Source: an uncultured Terriglobus sp. (GTDB taxonomy: Bacteria > Acidobacteriota > Terriglobia > Terriglobales > Acidobacteriaceae). Taken from it: a DNA stretch of 8,331 nt. Shown here piece by piece: positions 6,421 to 8,331 of this stretch. The stretch spans positions 3,385 through 11,715 of the forward strand of contig CALMAP010000390.1 in the NCBI GenBank assembly GCA_937859825.1. The letters are read 5' to 3'. Position 1 is the stretch's first letter. Every line of letters begins with the position of its first letter. A model generated the notes under the pieces. It saw only the letters and a list, made by a program, of their open reading frames with translations. It had not been told where the DNA came from and made no database searches. The position numbers and the translations under genes were made by a program.

Positions 6421-6460
6421 CGTGCGGAAAACCTTCCCAGTGATTGCTTTATACCGCACG
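6421..6460 (-). promoter_or_regulatory. Candidate promoter of the SRPBCC gene with flanking inverted repeat
   Basis: On the minus strand TATAAA (6448-6453) is a good -10-like box about 55 bases before the start codon, but no good -35 accompanies it. CGTGCGG at 6421-6427 and CCGCACG at 6454-6460 form a perfect 7-base inverted pair, separated by 26 bases that include this box. It could be an operator or a leader hairpin; arms this short can arise by chance. Confidence 0.3.
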
Positions 6461-6552
6461 AGCGGCGTGTAACACTCGCGGTAGACACTTTTGAGAGACT
6501 GGAGGTCCATTCGGCTCGCTCAAGATTGCTCTCACTAACTGGACGCCCTTTG

Positions 6553-7179
6553 CTACTGAGCGTCTTGCGGCCATGCCGCCATGCAAGCCCGGGCAACATC
6601 CTGTAACGTGCTTCTACCCGCGCCATCTCGTGCGAGGGTAGACATGCCCTGCATGACTGCCACCGTCATCGCCGCCAGTGCTCGCGCATTCGTCTCTGAG
6701 GGTAAGCGCTTTTCGCGGATGTCGCGTTCCGTTCGCTTCTGGAGGGCCTTGCGACTTACCTCCCGGACTCCCTTCAAAGCCGCTCGCACCTGCCTGGACG
6801 ACTCCGATCCACTTGAGGCGGCACTGGCAACCAGACAACCGGCTGGAGCATTCGGTTGAGTGAACCATTGGGCGGCAAAATCGAGCAGATCCTGTGCCGC
6901 CTGGCGAGCAGAAGGCGCCACTGCAATCGACTCTGAGGCAGTCATCGAGCCGGGGTTGGAGTATCGCTCGACGCACTCAAGGAAGAGCGATTCCTTGTCC
7001 CCGAAAGCGGTGTACAGGCTGGGCGCCGTGATGCCCATGGCGGCCGTAAGGTCAGCAACGCTGGTGGTTTCATATCCCGTCTTCCAGAATTGGTGCATCG
7101 CTCTGTCGAGCGCGTGTTCGCGGTCGAAAGAGAGTGGCCGTCCTGGTCGTTTCTTCGCTACGGCTCCGGCGCTTTCCAT
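6553..7179 (-). CDS. TetR/AcrR-family transcriptional regulator
   Basis: This 208-residue regulator has a basic N-terminal tail (KKRPGRP, 9-15), then a TetR_N helix-turn-helix at about 18-65: FDREHALDRAMHQFWKTGYE, TTSVADLTAAMGI and APSLYTAFGDKESLF. The DNA-recognition helix is SLYTAFGDKE. The remaining residues, to 208, form a helical ligand-binding and dimerisation domain without a recognisable subfamily signature. The ATG at 7179 gives the normal length for the family. The gene is divergent from the SDR gene, with 81 bases between the two starts, so it most likely represses that SDR gene and itself. The exported SRPBCC gene downstream on the same strand may be a further target or a cotranscribed gene. 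The inducer is not predictable. Confidence 0.92.
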   Translation of the reverse strand: MESAGAVAKKRPGRPLSFDREHALDRAMHQFWKTGYETTSVADLTAAMGITAPSLYTAFGDKESLFLECVERYSNPGSMTASESIAVAPSARQAAQDLLDFAAQWFTQPNAPAGCLVASAASSGSESSRQVRAALKGVREVSRKALQKRTERDIREKRLPSETNARALAAMTVAVMQGMSTLARDGAGRSTLQDVARACMAAWPQDAQ

Positions 7180-7260
7180 AGCAGATAGTATGAAACTCCT
7201 TGACCGGGAAGCGCAAGGGTGTCACGCTATACGTAGTGGTCGCTACGAAATGGAGAGCTT
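7180..7260. promoter_or_regulatory. Divergent promoter/operator region of TetR and SDR genes
   Basis: This 81-base divergent gap contains a 16-base imperfect palindrome at 7232-7247 (CGTAGTGG / TCGCTACG, 6 of 8 pairs), sized and placed like a TetR operator just before the SDR ribosome-binding site. TTGACC at 7200-7205 resembles a -35 box for the SDR gene, but no -10 sits at the right distance. The ribosome-binding site GGAGA precedes ATG 7261. The palindrome alone is near chance level. Confidence 0.4.
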
Positions 7261-8061
7261 ATGAATCTGCAGTTGAACGGCAAGTGTGCATTGGTGACTG
7301 GAAGCACAAGCGGAATCGGGGAACAGATCGCAAAGACGCTCGCGGGCGAGGGCGTTCGCGTGATCGTTCATGGACGGCGTGAAGTCGAAGCGAAGCGCGT
7401 TGTACAAGAGATCGAGGCGAGTGGTGGAACAGCTGCCTCTGCTGTCGGTGATCTTGGGAGCGATCAGGAAGCGGCGCATGTAGTTGCAGTAGCGCAATCG
7501 ACCTTCGGTGGTGTGGACATTCTCGTCAACAACGCCGGGGCTTTCCCGATGAAGCCTTGGTTGCAGTCCACAGCGGGGGAATGGGTTGATCTGTACAACG
7601 CAAACGTGGGTTCTGTCGTTCGCTTGGTAACGCAGCTTGTGCCCGCCATGGTGGAGAAGAAATGGGGTCGCGTCATCATGATCGGCAGCTTTCTTGGACC
7701 GATGCCGGGACCGCCGGTTGCGAACTATGGCACTACCAAAGCTGCCAACATTGCACAGGCTGTATCGCTGGCAAAGGAACTGGGGGGAACTGGCGTGACC
7801 GCGAACACCGTGAGCCCGGGACCAATCCGCACACCGGGCATGGAAGCAGGAGCGAAGGAGATGATGACGGCCCAGGGGCAAGAGTATGACTTCCATACCT
7901 TTGAGCAGTTCTATGTGCAACAGACCCGCCTGCCGGTTGGAAAGATCGGCTCTCCCGTGGATATTGCCAACATGGTCGCCTTTGTTTCCAGCCCACTCGC
8001 CGACTTCATCACAGGGGCGAACTTCCGCGTCGATGGCGGGATGATGCCTACCACCAACTAG
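7261..8061 (+). CDS. Classical short-chain dehydrogenase/reductase (SDR)
   Basis: This 266-residue cytoplasmic oxidoreductase has every classical SDR landmark: the cofactor motif TGSTSGIG (13-20), NNAG (90-93), Asn114 in NANVGS, and catalytic Ser143, Tyr156 and Lys160 in the YxxxK arrangement. SPGPIRTP (185-192) and the C-terminal FRVDGG (255-260) are also typical. Arg39 and Arg40 after strand 2 (VIVHGRR) suggest a preference for NADP(H). It resembles FabG-type ketoreductases and generic dehydrogenases, but the substrate cannot be read from sequence. The ATG at 7261 has GGAGA just upstream and gives the usual family length. Control is probably by the divergent TetR regulator. A strong terminator directly follows, so this is a single-gene transcript. 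Confidence 0.93.
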   Translation: MNLQLNGKCALVTGSTSGIGEQIAKTLAGEGVRVIVHGRREVEAKRVVQEIEASGGTAASAVGDLGSDQEAAHVVAVAQSTFGGVDILVNNAGAFPMKPWLQSTAGEWVDLYNANVGSVVRLVTQLVPAMVEKKWGRVIMIGSFLGPMPGPPVANYGTTKAANIAQAVSLAKELGGTGVTANTVSPGPIRTPGMEAGAKEMMTAQGQEYDFHTFEQFYVQQTRLPVGKIGSPVDIANMVAFVSSPLADFITGANFRVDGGMMPTTN

Positions 8062-8066
8062 CGGCG

Positions 8067-8110
8067 GCAGGACAGCGGCATCGTCGCTGTCCTGCTCTCT
8101 CTCGTTGGTC
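8067..8110 (+). terminator. Rho-independent terminator after the SDR gene
   Basis: An 11-base perfect stem, GCAGGACAGCG (8067-8077) with CGCTGTCCTGC (8085-8095), closes a 7-base loop and is followed by a pyrimidine-rich, T-containing tail (TCTCTCTCGTTGG). It starts six bases after the SDR stop codon. The stem is strong; the T-tract is interrupted by C, so termination may be partial or bidirectional. Confidence 0.8.
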
Positions 8111-8151
8111 TTTGTTCTTTCGCTCCAGAGATACGCGACTGCTACGCTTTA

Positions 8152-8170
8152 GGAACAGGAACCATGTTCC
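8152..8170 (+). promoter_or_regulatory. Candidate operator upstream of the right-edge TetR gene
   Basis: GGAACA (8152-8157) and TGTTCC (8165-8170) form a 6-base inverted repeat with a 7-base spacer, ending 34 bases before the start codon of the TetR-type gene. This fits an autoregulatory site in size and place, but 6-base arms are weak evidence on their own. Confidence 0.3.
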
Positions 8171-8204
8171 ATATTGCCGGTCTTTGTACCGATCCCAAGC
8201 AGAG

Positions 8205-8331
8205 ATGGCTAAACTGAAGCAAACCTCACAAGGACGAGCTGAGCAGCGTAAAGCGGAAACCCGGCCCAAGCGGGCAGACGCGCGCCGCAAAGTGGCTTCG
8301 CTTCTGGAGGCCGCTCTGGACGTCTTTCGAG
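8205..8331 (+). CDS. TetR-type regulator, N-terminal fragment (runs off right edge)
   Basis: Forty-two complete codons are present from ATG 8205. A strongly basic tail (MAKLKQTSQGRAEQRKAETR then PKRADARRKV) leads into SLLEAALDVFR (32-42), which matches the first helix of TetR_N domains. The helix-turn-helix itself lies beyond the window, so the call rests on this helix and the tail. The ribosome-binding site is weak (AGCAGAG). The gene lies on the same strand as the SDR gene but is separated by a terminator and a likely promoter region of its own. Confidence 0.65.
   Translation, partial: MAKLKQTSQGRAEQRKAETRPKRADARRKVASLLEAALDVFR

Noticed and set aside
7200..7231. TTGACC as a -35 box for the SDR gene
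   Set aside because: No acceptable -10 box occurs 16-19 bases downstream, so it is noted only within the divergent region entry.
7243..7920. 225-codon open frame on the minus strand opposite the SDR gene
   Set aside because: The SDR on the plus strand has all catalytic motifs, a ribosome-binding site and a terminator; the opposite frame has no recognisable domain and is a by-product of GC-rich coding.

Overview
The window looks like an ordinary chromosomal stretch of a moderately GC-rich soil-type bacterium. The mix of secreted DUF3500 and DUF8021-like proteins, a periplasmic SRPBCC protein and many paired regulator/oxidoreductase genes would fit an Acidobacteriota (Terriglobia) genome. That assignment is inference from gene content only. 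No rRNA, tRNA, CRISPR array or transposase gene was seen.

Layout, left to right. (1) A minus-strand cluster (1-2404), read right to left: an NmrA/QorB-like NAD(P)-dependent reductase, a secreted DUF8021-like protein whose start codon overlaps the reductase stop (ATGA), and the N-terminal part of a secreted DUF3500 protein with a Gly/Pro-rich insertion. The 5' end of the DUF8021-like gene is broken by two apparent single-base deletions. (2) A divergent HxlR-family regulator (2466-2873), reproducing the E. coli ytfG(qorB)/ytfH arrangement. (3) About 320 bases without a recognisable gene, then a plus-strand two-gene operon (3198-5502): an RsbQ-type alpha/beta hydrolase followed 22 bases later by a sensor histidine kinase. 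The kinase N-terminus is an RsbP-like PAS domain, followed by a second PAS, HisKA and HATPase_c. (4) About 300 bases without a convincing gene, holding a weak terminator. (5) A minus-strand exported SRPBCC-domain protein and an upstream TetR regulator (5809-7179). (6) A classical SDR oxidoreductase divergent from that TetR gene (7261-8061), with a strong terminator. (7) The first 42 codons of a second TetR-type regulator running off the right edge.

How the parts may work together: two oxidoreductase/repressor pairs (NmrA-HxlR and SDR-TetR) look like locally controlled responses to electrophiles, quinones or other small molecules. Between them is a self-contained sensing module in which a hydrolase probably makes or carries a ligand signal to the PAS domain of the partner kinase. 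In Bacillus subtilis the equivalent pair RsbQ-RsbP controls a PP2C phosphatase; here the output is a histidine kinase with no response regulator in view. An 18/19-base direct repeat lies in the non-coding DNA on each side of this module. This hydrolase-kinase operon and its flanking repeats are the part of the window most worth a second look.
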